Shown: piece after piece, positions 10,804 to 21,855 of the stretch
How the letters are laid out: the number at the start of each line of letters is the position of its first letter
How positions within the stretch are numbered: the first letter of the stretch is position 1
Assembly (NCBI GenBank): GCA_021442155.1
Contig: CM038221.1
Location: forward strand, 146,559,601 to 146,623,600
Direction of reading: 5' to 3'
DNA: 64,000 nucleotides
Source: Cymbidium sinense
Taxonomy: Eukaryota > Streptophyta > Magnoliopsida > Asparagales > Orchidaceae
Notes under the pieces: model-generated
Databases searched by the model: none
What the model saw: the letters and a program-made list of their open reading frames with translations, nothing else
Told to the model about the DNA's origin: nothing
Program-made: the position numbers and the translations under genes

Positions 10804-10850
10804 CAAACTCAAATCCACTCAAATTCCAACCTAAGCCTTTCAAGTCAAAA
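9362..10850 (+). repeat. AT-rich LTR subrepeats of ~180 bp with two hairpins each (copy B)
   Basis: Three diverged units per duplication half begin with CCTAAGTCC or CCTAAGCC and AAGGACTTAG- or TGGACTTAG-like sequence, followed by CATTTATATTCACATATAT and AAATG. The first pair forms a stem around a short loop. The second forms a 9-bp stem CATTTATAT/ATATAAATG. Equivalent units occur in LTR D (about 50700-51340), LTR G (61340-62115) and, inverted, in LTR E (about 39840-40330). Confidence 0.75.
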
Positions 10851-11099
10851 TCTTGAACTTAGCCAAATCAATTTCAAATCAAGCAAAGCTCTTGATTTTC
10901 CTTCATGATTCAATCAACCCTATAATCATGAATCCATATATAAATACAAACATCAATCACTTAACAAAAACTCAATTTAAAAATCAAACCCTAAATCCTT
11001 TCATATTCTTCCTTTGAATATGAAATTGTCAAATGAACCAAAACCCATTTGACATCAAACCACTTGTAAATGGATTTATATTTCAATCATAAGTCCATA

Positions 11100-11850
11100 T
11101 ACAAGTTCAATCTCAAATCAAGCTTTGACCAAGCCATTTGACCCACTTAGGCTCACTTGACCCAAAGTGACCTAAAGTACCTTATGAGCCAAATTCTAAT
11201 CCTAACCAAATTGGATTGAACCAAACTCTATCCTCTCATCATGATCAACAATCATCATGGGATGATTAATCAATCAAATTGGGTCAAACCAAGTCAAACC
11301 TAAGGGTTGAGCAAGTAAACACTTAGCCCAAAATATAACCTAACATAGCCAAATTCCACCATTGGCTAAATTGATTAAAACCATTGATCTAAGTTCATTA
11401 ATGACCTATGTTTGTACTTGACCAAGTCAACATTTGAGCCTAACCTAGCGTAATTGGCCAACTAGACCTAACCTAGCCCAATTGACGTTAGACCCAACTT
11501 GACCTGAAGGGGTCATGTTGAGCCAAATTTTAACTTAACCAAAATTGATTAGAAAAAAAGATACCAATCCACTCCATATGACTAACCAAACCTAAACCTA
11601 CCCATGATATAGCCCAAATAGGTCAAATGGGTCAAATAGGTCAACTTGACCCATTTGACCTAAATGAAGCCATATGAGCCAAATTCAAAACTAATCCAAA
11701 TTGAATCACACCAAAGCCACCAAAACATTTCAAATGATCATATGAACTCGACACAACCCTTGGTTTGACCCAATTTGACCAATTGGTCAACTTGACCCAA
11801 GTTGACCCATTTTGACCTAAATGGGTCAACATGAATAAACCTTATCAAAT
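11100..11850 (+). promoter_or_regulatory. TTGACC-rich palindromic zone of the LTR (copy B)
   Basis: About twenty TTGACC/TTGACT cores occur here on either strand. They form long inverted repeats: AGGTCAAATGGGTCAA at 11620-11635 pairs perfectly with TTGACCCATTTGACCT at 11646-11661 (16 bp, 10-base loop), and GTTGACCCATTT at 11801-11812 pairs perfectly with AAATGGGTCAAC at 11819-11830. TTGAC(C/T) is also the W-box core bound by WRKY factors, so it may be a regulatory region; that is inference. Confidence 0.5.
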
Positions 11851-12271
11851 GAATTCCAAATTCATGAAACTTGGCCAAACCTAGTTTCTCCACATACCAA
11901 CATATCCAAATTGAAAAATCAGCAAAATGACCATTCTACCCCTAGGCCATAGAACAAATTTTGGCCTAATCCATGGGTAATTTGGTCATACCCTCTTCAT
12001 ATCAACTTGATGCCTTCCTAATAGCTCAAGGGACTAATGAAGAGTGGTGCACCCAACCCAAATGGGTTTGGGTCAGCCCAAATGGACCCAAGGAAAATTG
12101 ACCCCATGGGTCAAATTGGCATTTAAATCCTTCCTCCACTCAATTTGATCACATGGGAGGTTGGCAATCCACTCAACCTCAAACCGACCATGTGTAAGAT
12201 CTAACAATAAACAACCCATCCAATGTGGTCAATTGGATCAAAATGGCAAGAGGTCTGGCATTGATTTCATA

Positions 12272-12288
12272 GGGGGATATACTCCCCC
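12272..12288 (+). promoter_or_regulatory. Conserved LTR palindrome GGGGGATATACTCCCCC (copy B 5' LTR)
   Basis: This short palindrome with an AT core is kept in every LTR that spans the position: 29327-29340 (decayed right arm), 38434-38450 (inverted), 52812-52830 and 63683-63699. A TTGCCATAT lies just upstream in the 29327 and 63683 copies. It could be a core-promoter element, since the centre is TATA-like, or a hairpin. Confidence 0.5.
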
Positions 12289-15200
12289 AATTCAATTTAA
12301 TTATCATTCCTCATTTGATTGAAGCATAAAGAGTGTTAGGAAGATCGGAGCCTTTAAGCTTCTAAGAGGATTTGAGTGATCTTCTTGATTTTCTCCATTG
12401 AAAATGGGAGCTCAATTAATTATTTCTCACTTCAACTTCCTACTCTACTACTTCAATTCCTCTTTCACACTCCCTAGAGGATCAATTCAAGTGCAAGCTC
12501 TCATTTGAGTTCCCAATAAGGAGAGAAATTGGATCAAAGCACAAGGAGGTGAAGTGGTGTTGGTCCATGAAGATCCATTCCAAGGCTGAAATTTCAACAG
12601 GCTTCTTCTACTGAAGCTACCTCAGTCTCGAGCACCGGTGATCACCTCGGAGGTATAATTTTTTTGACCACTTAGCAGGGTGTTGGTCTTTTATGAAAGA
12701 AATTTTCAAGTCATGAGAAATCCATGGATTGTATGAGCTTCTCATTAGCTTTAGATGGTGTGGGAATTTTTTCCAATATGAGCTCAATCGAGCTGGATCT
12801 TCCATGATCATGGACAACCTCTGAGCCTAAGGAAGAACTGGGAGATCAGCGTCCATCCTACGCATTTTGGATGGGACCAGATTATTCTCACATTTTAGAA
12901 ATCCTTTAGCCTTTTATGAACTATGGAGATCCACGGTCATTGATCTTGATCGATGATGGCGATCAAAACCCAGCCATTTGGATGATGATTTAAATAATGG
13001 CTCACGTGATGCATGTAAAGCGTGTTGAGCGCACTGTGTGTGGTGAGGATTAGTTAGAGAATTTAATTAATGTTAATTAATATCTAGATCTTCTAAAATT
13101 CATATCTCTTTCAATAAAATTTAGAAAAATATGAGAAAAAATCCTATGGAAAGATAATTCAATCTAGAATATTTTAAAATAAATGGATTTTTGGGTATTT
13201 TTCTCTAATTTTGGGTTTTATTAGAAATCATTTTACTAATTATATCTTAATTAAACCTTTGATTAATCCCAAACTACTTGGATATGTTTTAGGGGATGAC
13301 CTCTACCTCCCCTAATTTTCTTGGGATTTATTGAAGGCTTGGGGGAATTGCAAATGTGTTTCCTAATTACCCTCCTTATGTAATAAAGGATAATTAGGGT
13401 TTGGATTAGTGTTTTAATCCATTATTATTGATTAAGGTTAGATCCAAGTGATAGGAGGTTTGGAATAATTTTGGGGCATTTCCCTAAGCTATTCCCTAAA
13501 CCCCTTTTCTTTCTTAATCTCTCTCTTAATTAAGGGTTAATTCATTAATTATCCCTTAATTAACTAAAAATTCTAAAACTTCATAACTTAATTAATCTAC
13601 TTTGGGTAGAGCTTAGGTGTTTAAGCTAAGTTCAATTAAGGAAATCAAAACCCAATTCATATGTATGTGGTGTTTTGAAATTACTTAAGCTAAACCCCTT
13701 AGCTTAATTAACAATTAATCATGAGCCAAATTGCATTAGGCCCTTTTCTTCCTGGGTGCATTGCAAATTTAAATTCCTTGTGAGTTTTATGTCATCTCAT
13801 TGGCTCATAATTATTTGGTTAAAGGTGGTATAGGTAAGGGTTAATTAACTTGCTTAATTCGTACCCTAACCTAATTAATACATAAAATGGATCTAATCAT
13901 CTAAAAATTAAACAAAAATATCAAACACATGTGGGAATGGGTTAGGAACAACAAAATCAACTCACCTTTTCAAAATTAAATCAAACTTAAAACTAAATAA
14001 AAACCACATTAAATAAACTTTGATTTATTTTAAGCCTTCTTATTCCAAAAGAATGTCTTTAAAATTTAAATAATGTGAATGTGTTTACATGCTTTCATTG
14101 CTTTGATTATTTCCCCCAACATGTTAAATTTGTATGTCATGTGGTTTCATGCATTTATATTTTTCAAATTCAAATTTAAAATGAAATTGTTTACTTTATG
14201 TCAAATTTGCATGTGTTGGCTAAAGTAGGAATATGAGTGGCTATTATCATTACTAAATTCAAAGTATTTTCAAAACATATAAATCAATTATCAAATCTAA
14301 AGTGTGCTACTTATATTTTAATTATAAGCTTGCATGTGAAAATATAAGGATATGCTTATAGTTTCCTTTCTCTTTTATGTTAGTATATTTTTGAATAGGA
14401 GTTGGTAAGATGTATGGTTCATTTGAAAAGAACCTAACACTTACCTAATTCATTCCTATGCTATCACTTAAGAAGGGTTACCTATACTACACATAAATTG
14501 CATAAATAAAATGAATCAATTAATACAACTTTTGCATTCTTTATTTTCCATTCATTTCTTTATACACATGTTTGTATTTAAGGAAAGTGGTATATTAGTC
14601 TGGACAACCCTAAGGTTGTGAGGCTTTAAGTAGCCCTAAGTAGGTCTTGTACCTTACACCTCACAGTTAACAATGGCATTGTACTCACTTATGCCTTTCT
14701 TACTTTCATGTGTGTATGTGAAAATTGGATAAAGAAACCTTTTCTACTTAAGAAAATCATGCATATTAAACTTCTAAATTTCTTAAATGAATTACTTAGC
14801 ATGCATCATAAAGTGTGTTAAATATTCTCATTTTTGTGTATAGATATGCTTAGGATTCATTCATATGCATGTTATAAGTGTTGGGAAAGAAATGAAGTGA
14901 TGTGTGTTTATGTGAATTTGGTTCATTTTATTTAATCTTAAAATGCCTTTCTTTTGAATAGGTTTGTTTAGAGTTCATCTAAACTTAGGATTAATTAAAA
15001 TACTTAATCAAAACATTCACTAAATAAACTAAAATGAATATACTTTAGAAATTACTTAGGTTAGGGAAGGAAAGAAGTTCTCTTCTCTCTCTCTCATAAC
15101 TTAGTAATTAATTGTAGGATTCACTTGAACTAAATCAAAACATGAAATAAAATCACCTAAAATAATTAAAAACTTAAATGAAACTCCTCTAAGTTGAACA

Positions 15201-16933
15201 TGTTTTCACACTTAGAAAATTTGAACTTAAAGCCATAGCTAAGCATACCACACAAACCTTCAAAGCACACACATTAGCTAAGCCACCTAGCTTTAGGTTT
15301 GTTTTATGGTTTGATGTTTGTTTTATTTGTATATATATATGTTTTAGACTGGATGTTAGGGTGTATGCTTGTAGAATGAATGGTAGATGCTCTTAGTCTA
15401 ACTATTCTTTTAGGGATTGTGCTTAAGCTATCATAAATAAAAATATAAATGCTTTTTTGCTTGTAGGTGCTTTATACCCTAAGCATAATCCAATAGGTGG
15501 ACTTAGTCACCCATGTGTGGGTGATAAGTCAATATACATGCTTGGGGTGTGGTTTGTTTAGCTAATCTTTATTTTGCAGGTATTAGTTAGATTTCCATTC
15601 TTTTCCTTTTCATGTAAATTTGTGAATTTAGAATTTTGGAATGATTGTTATGGGGATTAGGATGAGCATTGGTCATAAGATCCTATCTTATGTACCATGT
15701 GAAGCCTTGAAGCAACTTCCTTCCAACCATCCAAAAGAAGGAACTAAAAAAGAATGAAGAAAAGAAGAAAGAAGAATGAAGTTTGAAGACCCCCATAACA
15801 ATGAATTCTTTCCTTAATTGTAATCTAATTCATTTTTAATCCGGGTTGTATAAGGGTAGAGCTCAGCTACCTAATTTGTTATTTTTCATGTTTATGCAGT
15901 GGTGCTCGATCATAATGGCCTTTTATTCTTTTTGTGATTAGCATTATAAATTGATTGATGATTTGTTTAGCTTTTGCATTAAATGACATCCTTTCCTAGT
16001 TTCTTCCTTGCTTTAGGTATGGCCTGGATGTGGATTAGGATCTTTAGGGAAAGATAAATCTTTTACCGAATTTAACAACTCATAACCTCACCTAAAGCTT
16101 AGGTTTAAAATCAAGATAAAAGAATTAGCAACCCTTAGCTGGATGAGTATTTCTTTTTTAATATCATGCACAAATGCATCTTATTTCACTCTTAATTGGA
16201 GGGCTTCCACCTTTCTTAGAACTTGGCTTGACCTTTGAGAGCCATGGTGGAAACACCTCCTCCCTTCTTGCTGATTTTGGCCAATAACTTTATTTCTCAT
16301 GCATTAGTATGAATCCTATTGAGTCAAAATAATTGTCCAAAATAAAAATAAAATGAAATTTGAATTGCATTAGATTTAGGTTTGAAGCATGTCCTTTACA
16401 TGATCTAGTCTCTTTAGGGAGTGAGTTTAAGGACTTAGTCTTTCTAAATAAATAACTAGCTATCTTGCATAAGCATAAAGACTTGCCTACATGTATTTAA
16501 AATCATAGAGGAGTTAGTTGGTGCAGGTGGTTGTAAGTCCAAGTTCGGTGGTTTGTCCTCTCTTGTGGAGGCAAACCAATTACCCATTTTGCCTTAGATT
16601 TAGGTTATGCTTTGGCCCCTGAAAGCTCCCTAGATTTAGGTTTTGTTCTCCTTTTTATGGGCCATAAGCATAATTCTCACCTCTTAGCATTTCCTTAATC
16701 TTGTGTTAAGGAATCATAAGTCTCTAAATTTCTAATGAAAATTGTAACTCAAATAAACTAAATCAATTTCAAAAATGTAAAGCCCAACTATAGGATAGTT
16801 TGAGATGCTCACTAGGTTTCCTAGCATGGGCATCTCTACTTATCTTTTATTTTGGATAATAACTCTCTCTTTGATCAATCCCATTTGATCTTCAAAAAAT
16901 ACCAATCGATTGATAGTCCTTTCCTATTGAAAT

Positions 16934-16967
16934 CTTTGAAGAAGATGATCATTTACCTTATCGAGAG
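16934..16967 (+). promoter_or_regulatory. LTR segment complementary to the leader (copy B)
   Basis: AAGATGATCATTTACC followed by GAGAG is the reverse complement, with a small bulge, of CTCTC and GGTAAATGATCATTGTCTTT at 17294-17326. Equivalent LTR segments occur at 34345-34368 (B 3' LTR), 47755-47775 (C) and 57624-57656 (D). The pairing would enclose the LTR end and the PBS. Confidence 0.5.
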
Positions 16968-17272
16968 TTTTCCAATCTCATTAGATGTGTAATTAACTAT
17001 GGGGCTTGCCCTTAGAACAACGAACTATTTAAAATAAACCCTACTTTTTTTCATGTAAAGTAGGGAAGAATCTCTCATATGTCATCATCCTTAGAGTCCT
17101 TATTGGTGATTAGTCCATTAAAGGGTGACTTCTATCTCATAGTACACTATTTCCTTGATGACATACCCAATCACTTGAATAAGTACATCTATGATCTACG
17201 TGGCATCTAAAAAAGATGAATATATTCTTTCTCTCTCTCTCTCACAATTTGAAGGATTATACCATTTTTTTT

Positions 17273-17289
17273 TTGCGACTCTGGGATGG
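17273..17289 (+). promoter_or_regulatory. Decayed tRNA-Arg-type PBS, copy B
   Basis: TTGCGACTCTGGGATGG matches TGGCGACTCCACTGGGGA with one mismatch at the second base and a three-base deletion in the middle. A T-run separates it from the LTR end. Confidence 0.65.
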
Positions 17290-17700
17290 TTCCTCTCTCC
17301 ATCTTTGGTAAATGATCATTGTCTTTGAGTATCGATAGTGGGTTTGTACTTTGGTATGAATCGACTATCTTTCTTTCCATTGGCACTTAGCTTATTTCAT
17401 TCTTAAGTTGAGTTAGCCAACATCTTTAGGTTTTAGGACCTCCTTTGTTGGTCTTAAAACCCCGTTGGTTTCTCCAATGGGTAAAAAATGAAAAGATCTA
17501 AATAAAAGAAAATATTTAAAGACTTCCTCCTTATCATTTTTCATGATAAGGAAAGGTTCATCTAAAATAAAAAATAAAATAAATTCTCCATAAGAACTTT
17601 TCAAAAAACACCTTTTCAAAAAATGCACTTAATAAAATATTTTCCACAAAATTTTTATCACCCTCATTTTTAACAATTCCCATAATTGTTACATGTAGGT
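17290..17700 (+). other. Conserved 5' leader block, copy B
   Basis: This untranslated block matches copies A and C. It has CTCTC and GGTAAATGATCATTGTCTTT at 17294-17326 (complementary to the LTR end), a region starting TTGGCACTTAGCTTATTTC at about 17380, the CGTTGG..CCAATGG hairpin at about 17463-17482, and the first member of the hairpin series (TAACAATT..AATTGTTA, about 17672-17694). A palindromic AAATGATCATT lies inside the complementary segment. It probably holds packaging or dimerisation signals; this is inferred from position. Confidence 0.65.
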
Positions 17701-20165
17701 TTCAAAATAAAATAAACAAAATTTTCCAAAAACACAAATGAACATCTTCCTTCAATTCACTTTGATGAAGATTTCATTTTCAAAATAAAATGAACAATCA
17801 TCTTTCAAAATCAAATCAAAATAATTTTCAAAAGGACACATGAACCTTTCCTTTCAATACACTCACATATTGAATGGAAGTTTCATTTCAAATAAATAAA
17901 TTTTCAAAAGCAATGAACATCTTCCTCAATCCATTTTGATGAAGATTTCATTTTCAAAATAAAATGAACAATCATTTTCCAAAATAAAATCAAAAACATG
18001 AACCTTTCCATTCAATGCAATCACACTTATTGAATATTTCATTCAAACAATTAAAATTTTTAAAAGCACATATGAATACCATCATTTAATATATTCATTT
18101 ATTAAATGAAGATTTCATTATACTAAAATATCATTTGAAAATCACTTAAAATCATAAAATTCTCTTTCAAAAGCAATAATCACACATAAAAAATTTTCAC
18201 ATTTCAAAATAAGATTGATCTCCATTCTTACATACCCAAATTTGTTGAATGGGAGTCCTCTTTCAAAAAAAAAATTTATTAAAACTTAAACAATCATACT
18301 TTTAAAATTCTAAATGCATTTGAGACTTTATCTAATATACCCAAATTTGTTAAGTGAAGTCTCCAAATCCAAAATCCAAAAATTTTCAAACACATTTGAA
18401 ACTTCACTTAACATACCAAATTTGTTAAATTGGAGTTTCAAATCAAAATCAAAATTTTCAAACAACTTTTGGAACTTCATTTAACATACCCAAATTTGTT
18501 AATTTCTCCAAATCAAAATAAAATTTTCAAACACATTTGGAACTTCATTTAGCATACTCAAATTTGTTAAGTGAAAATATCAAATCAAAATCAAAAATTT
18601 TCAAAACAAATTTTGGAACTTCATTTAGCATACTCAAATTTGTTGTGAGTCTCCAAATCAAAATCAAAATTTTTAAACACATTTGGAACTTCATTTAACA
18701 TACCCAAATTTGTTAAGTGAAGTTTCCAAATTCAAAATCAAAATTTTTTAAAAAAACATTTGAACTTCATTTAACATACCAAATTTTTAAGTAAAGTCTC
18801 AAATCAAATCAAAATTTCAAAACACATTTGGAACTTCATTAACATACCCAAATTTGTTAAGTGAGTCTCAAATCAAAATCAAAAAATTTTCAAACAACTT
18901 TGGAACTTCATTTAGCATACTCAAATTTGCTAAGTCTCCAAATCAAAATCAAAATTTTCAAAAACACATTTTGGAACTTCATAGCATAATCAAATTTGCT
19001 AAGTGAAGTCTCAAACCCAAAAATAAAATTTCAAACAATTTGGAACTTCATTTAACAAATTTGTTAAGTGGTCTCAAATTCAAAATCAAAATTTTTAAAA
19101 CATTTGGAACTTCATTTAACATACCCAAATTTGTTGAAGTCTAAATTCAATATCCAAAAATTTTAAAAATACATTTGGAACTTCATTTAACAAACCCAAA
19201 TTTGAATGAAGTCTCGAAAATCAAAATCCAAAAAAACAAAAAATTCAAAATACATTTAGAACTTCATTTAACATACCCAAATTTGTTAAGTAAAGTCTCT
19301 AAATCAAAAATAAAAAATTTTCAAACACCTCTTTGGAACCTTATTCAGCATACTCAAATTTGCTAAGTGAAGTCTCCAAAGTCAAAACCAAAATTCTCAA
19401 ATACATTTGAAACTTCTTTCCTTAGCATACCAAATTTACTAAGGATAAGTTTCTATTTTCAAAACCAAATTAAATCAAAATTTTGAACACATCATTTGGA
19501 ATTTCATTTAGCATACTCAAATGTGTTAAGTGAAATTTCCATTTCAATCAAATTTCATCTTTAGCATACCAAATTTGCTAAAGTAAATCTCACTTTCAAT
19601 CAAATCAAAATCAAAATGAAACACTTAGGATTTCATTAGCATTCTAAATTTTATAAGTATCCTCTTTCAAAAAAAATTAAATCAAAAACAAACAAACACT
19701 TAGATTTTCTTAGCATGGTTAAATTTGCTAAGAATCTATTTTCAAAAAAAAATCAAATACACTTGGGTTCTTCACATAGCATAAAACTTGCTAAAATTCC
19801 AAATTTCAAAATCAAAACAAAATTTTACAAAAGTAATAATCACTTTCAAAATACTTCCATACCCAAATTTGCTAAGTAAGTGAAATTCAAAATCATACAA
19901 AATCAATTTTTACTTATTTTAACATACCCAAATTTTTTTTAAAGGAAAGGGTCCTCAAATCAAAATCTCAAATTCAAACCATGAACCTATGGAAGCATCC
20001 TTATCAAAATTTTGAATATATATTTCAACATACCTAAATTTGTTGAAGTTAAATTCATATTCAAAATTCCTCTTTCAATCAATCTTCTCAAATCCATTTG
20101 AACCCCGCTTAACACTTCCAAGTTGTTGGATGTGAGTTCAAATTTTCAAATTCAAAATTCAAATA
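17700..20165 (+). repeat. Tandem hairpin array in the 5' leader, copy B (~30 units)
   Basis: The unit is about 60-80 bases. A typical unit has GAACTTCATTTAACA, loop TACCCAAATT, TGTTAAGTGAAGTC, then an A/T-rich linker (CAAATCAAAATCAAAATTTT). Stem variants change on both arms: TTAACA/TGTTAA (18688), TTAGCA/TGCTAA (18904, 19336), CCTTAG/CTAAGG (19418), CTTTAGCA/TGCTAAAG (19555), TCTTAGCA/TGCTAAGA (19695) and TTCAACA/TGTTGAA (20030). The first few units (17745-18110) have other stems such as CATTTAATA/TATTAAATG. No ORF of note crosses the array; a short frame at 19175-19366 is only the repeat translated. Confidence 0.9.
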
Positions 20166-20248
20166 TAGAAAGATGAAATTGATACAAACTCATTTCTGCG
20201 ATTCTTACAATCTGATTGATTAGTTTTTAGTCTCTTATAGTTGTTGAA

Positions 20249-21855
20249 ATGGTCGGTTCACAGAACTTCATTTTCACCTTCCCCCATGGTATGGATCTGG
20301 CTTTGGATCAAGCAAACTTCCATCGACTGGACCATACACATCTGATCCACTTTGGATTTGAGAACTGGATTACTTGAGGCACTCCCCTCACCCTAGTAGG
20401 ACCAGGTGATTGGGCGAGCTCATGATTGATTTACCCACTCGATGTCACCTCCGAGGAAAATTGTGGCTCCCATGACTTGATTATGCGGTACCAACAATAC
20501 CCCAGTTCAGCTGCCCCGGGGTTTTCATATGCGAGATATCACCATCTCATCCAGGTAAGTTTGGTCTTGCCTCCCATTTGTTCACACTCCTCCCATCCTA
20601 TCCACCACGACAAAAGAATGCATAGTAGTACCACCTCTCTGTTGAGAAGATGGAGAGATCATCACCTCCTCTAGTGTACATTATCAACTTAGGAAGGAGG
20701 TATATGCCTCTTCTCTATCTTACCCGTGAGCAAACTTTCTGAGAACTCATTTGATATAATCCATCATCCCTTGGCGTGGGAAGCATGTCCATCAGTGGGC
20801 GAGGCCATACAACACATATTACTCAGAGGTGGATGTGGAGCTTCTCCTCTTCTGATTTTCCATTTCGGTGCACTACCCCCGACCATCGATAGTACTTCTT
20901 AGTGGGACTAGTCACCATAGGAGGGTAGTTCCTGTGTATAATGAGTCAGTGGTGTCTCCACCGCTCACCCTCATCTATCATCACGGTTAGGTTACAGATA
21001 TCTATTCCAAAGGCCATGAAGGCCATATGGGGAGAAATGCCGTTGGTGATGCTATGGCCAGGGATCTACCCCTTCTACACCCATGTGGTTTGAGCTCTCA
21101 CACCCTTACGCCATAGTGGTGTGGGAGAGTGGCTTCAAGCATCGTGGTCATCCCTTCACCAACTCCACTGCGGTAGGATGTGGAGATGGTGATGGTTATT
21201 TTAGATATTGTAGATGATAGTCCAAGGGTGATAGTGGAACATCCTAGGATTGTTACCCCTCTTAGCGGTGCGGAGTGTCATTCATCCGGTGGTATAGTCC
21301 ACATATGATTGACTCTTGGTGAGGTCAGTGCCTCTTAGTGCAGATAGTGATCACCGCGCCTGATTATTTATACCTCAGATAGATCATTCTTTAGATGAGA
21401 TAGTGGCACATTTCATGAAAAGAAGGAGATCTTGGAGGTGGTGAAGAGAAAGTTAGCTTGATCCCAATGAAGATGACTTTTGGGGGACTCGGTTAGTGCA
21501 TGGTGACACTAGAGGATCTCTTCTTAGAATAACAAGCCATGGAAGGTGATGAGGTTGATCAAGAAGACACCAAACATTAGACACCTCAACATCGGTTGAG
21601 GCGAAGGATGAGCAGATTGATAGGATGGCATGATTAGAGGACTTAGCATTTTAATGCTTCAAAAAATAAGCCCTTTAGTTCATCCTACCGACATGTCACG
21701 AGTTGGTTATGTCTTGGACCCTTAAGACTTTACCACCCGTTGAGCAAGGTAGTACTAGCATGTATACGAAGGTAGTGGAAAGTACCTTTATATAAGAGAA
21801 GGACATAAAATCCATGGTTGAGCATCAAGTGAAGGAAGCGTTGGCTCAAACCTAA
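20249..21855 (+). pseudogene. ORF1 upstream of gag, copy B
   Basis: The ATG at 20249 opens MVGSQNFIFTFPHGMDLALD, clearly homologous to copy A's MDSQKYVFTFPFGMDLVLDW. That agreement in two copies supports this start. The 3' end encodes a charged helix, KSMVEHQVKEALAQT, followed by TAA at 21853-21855, the same stop position as in A and C. The middle is scrambled by frameshifts, and the RYAR..LVDFL block seen in A and C is not recognisable. No known domain is visible. Proteins encoded before gag in Ogre elements have no established function. Confidence 0.6.
21853..21855 (+). other. Shared in-frame stop at the ORF1/gag boundary, copy B
   Basis: TAA lies between ALAQT and GGSSIPKGRPY with no frame change. 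It is at the same codon as TGA in copies A and C. A short stem (GGTA..TACC type) begins about 20 bases after it. Confidence 0.7.

Larger units (their letters stand above)
9026..17264 (+). repeat. 5' LTR of copy B
   Basis: It starts at TGTTGACCTC, equivalent to TGTTGATC at 50343 (D) and 61000 (G), and ends near ACCA at 17264, eight bases before the PBS. It is 8.2 kb including the 0.9-kb duplication. In order it holds about 180-bp AT-rich subrepeats (9370-10800), a TTGACC-rich palindromic zone (11100-11850), the GGGGGATATACTCCCCC palindrome (12272), a long stretch rich in TTAATTAA-type sequence (13000-13900), a conserved segment near 14600 and a U5-like end. A (CT)n run lies at 17228-17243. I see no sense ORF. 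Confidence 0.8.

Noticed and set aside
17228..17243. CT microsatellite as a separate regulatory feature
   Set aside because: It is a short run in one LTR end only; similar CT-rich stretches occur at 15080 and 34680 without conservation of length.
17700..20165. CRISPR-like array (palindromic repeats with similar-length spacers), also at 41341-43260
   Set aside because: Repeats are imperfect and spacers resemble one another; the context is a plant retrotransposon leader with no cas genes.
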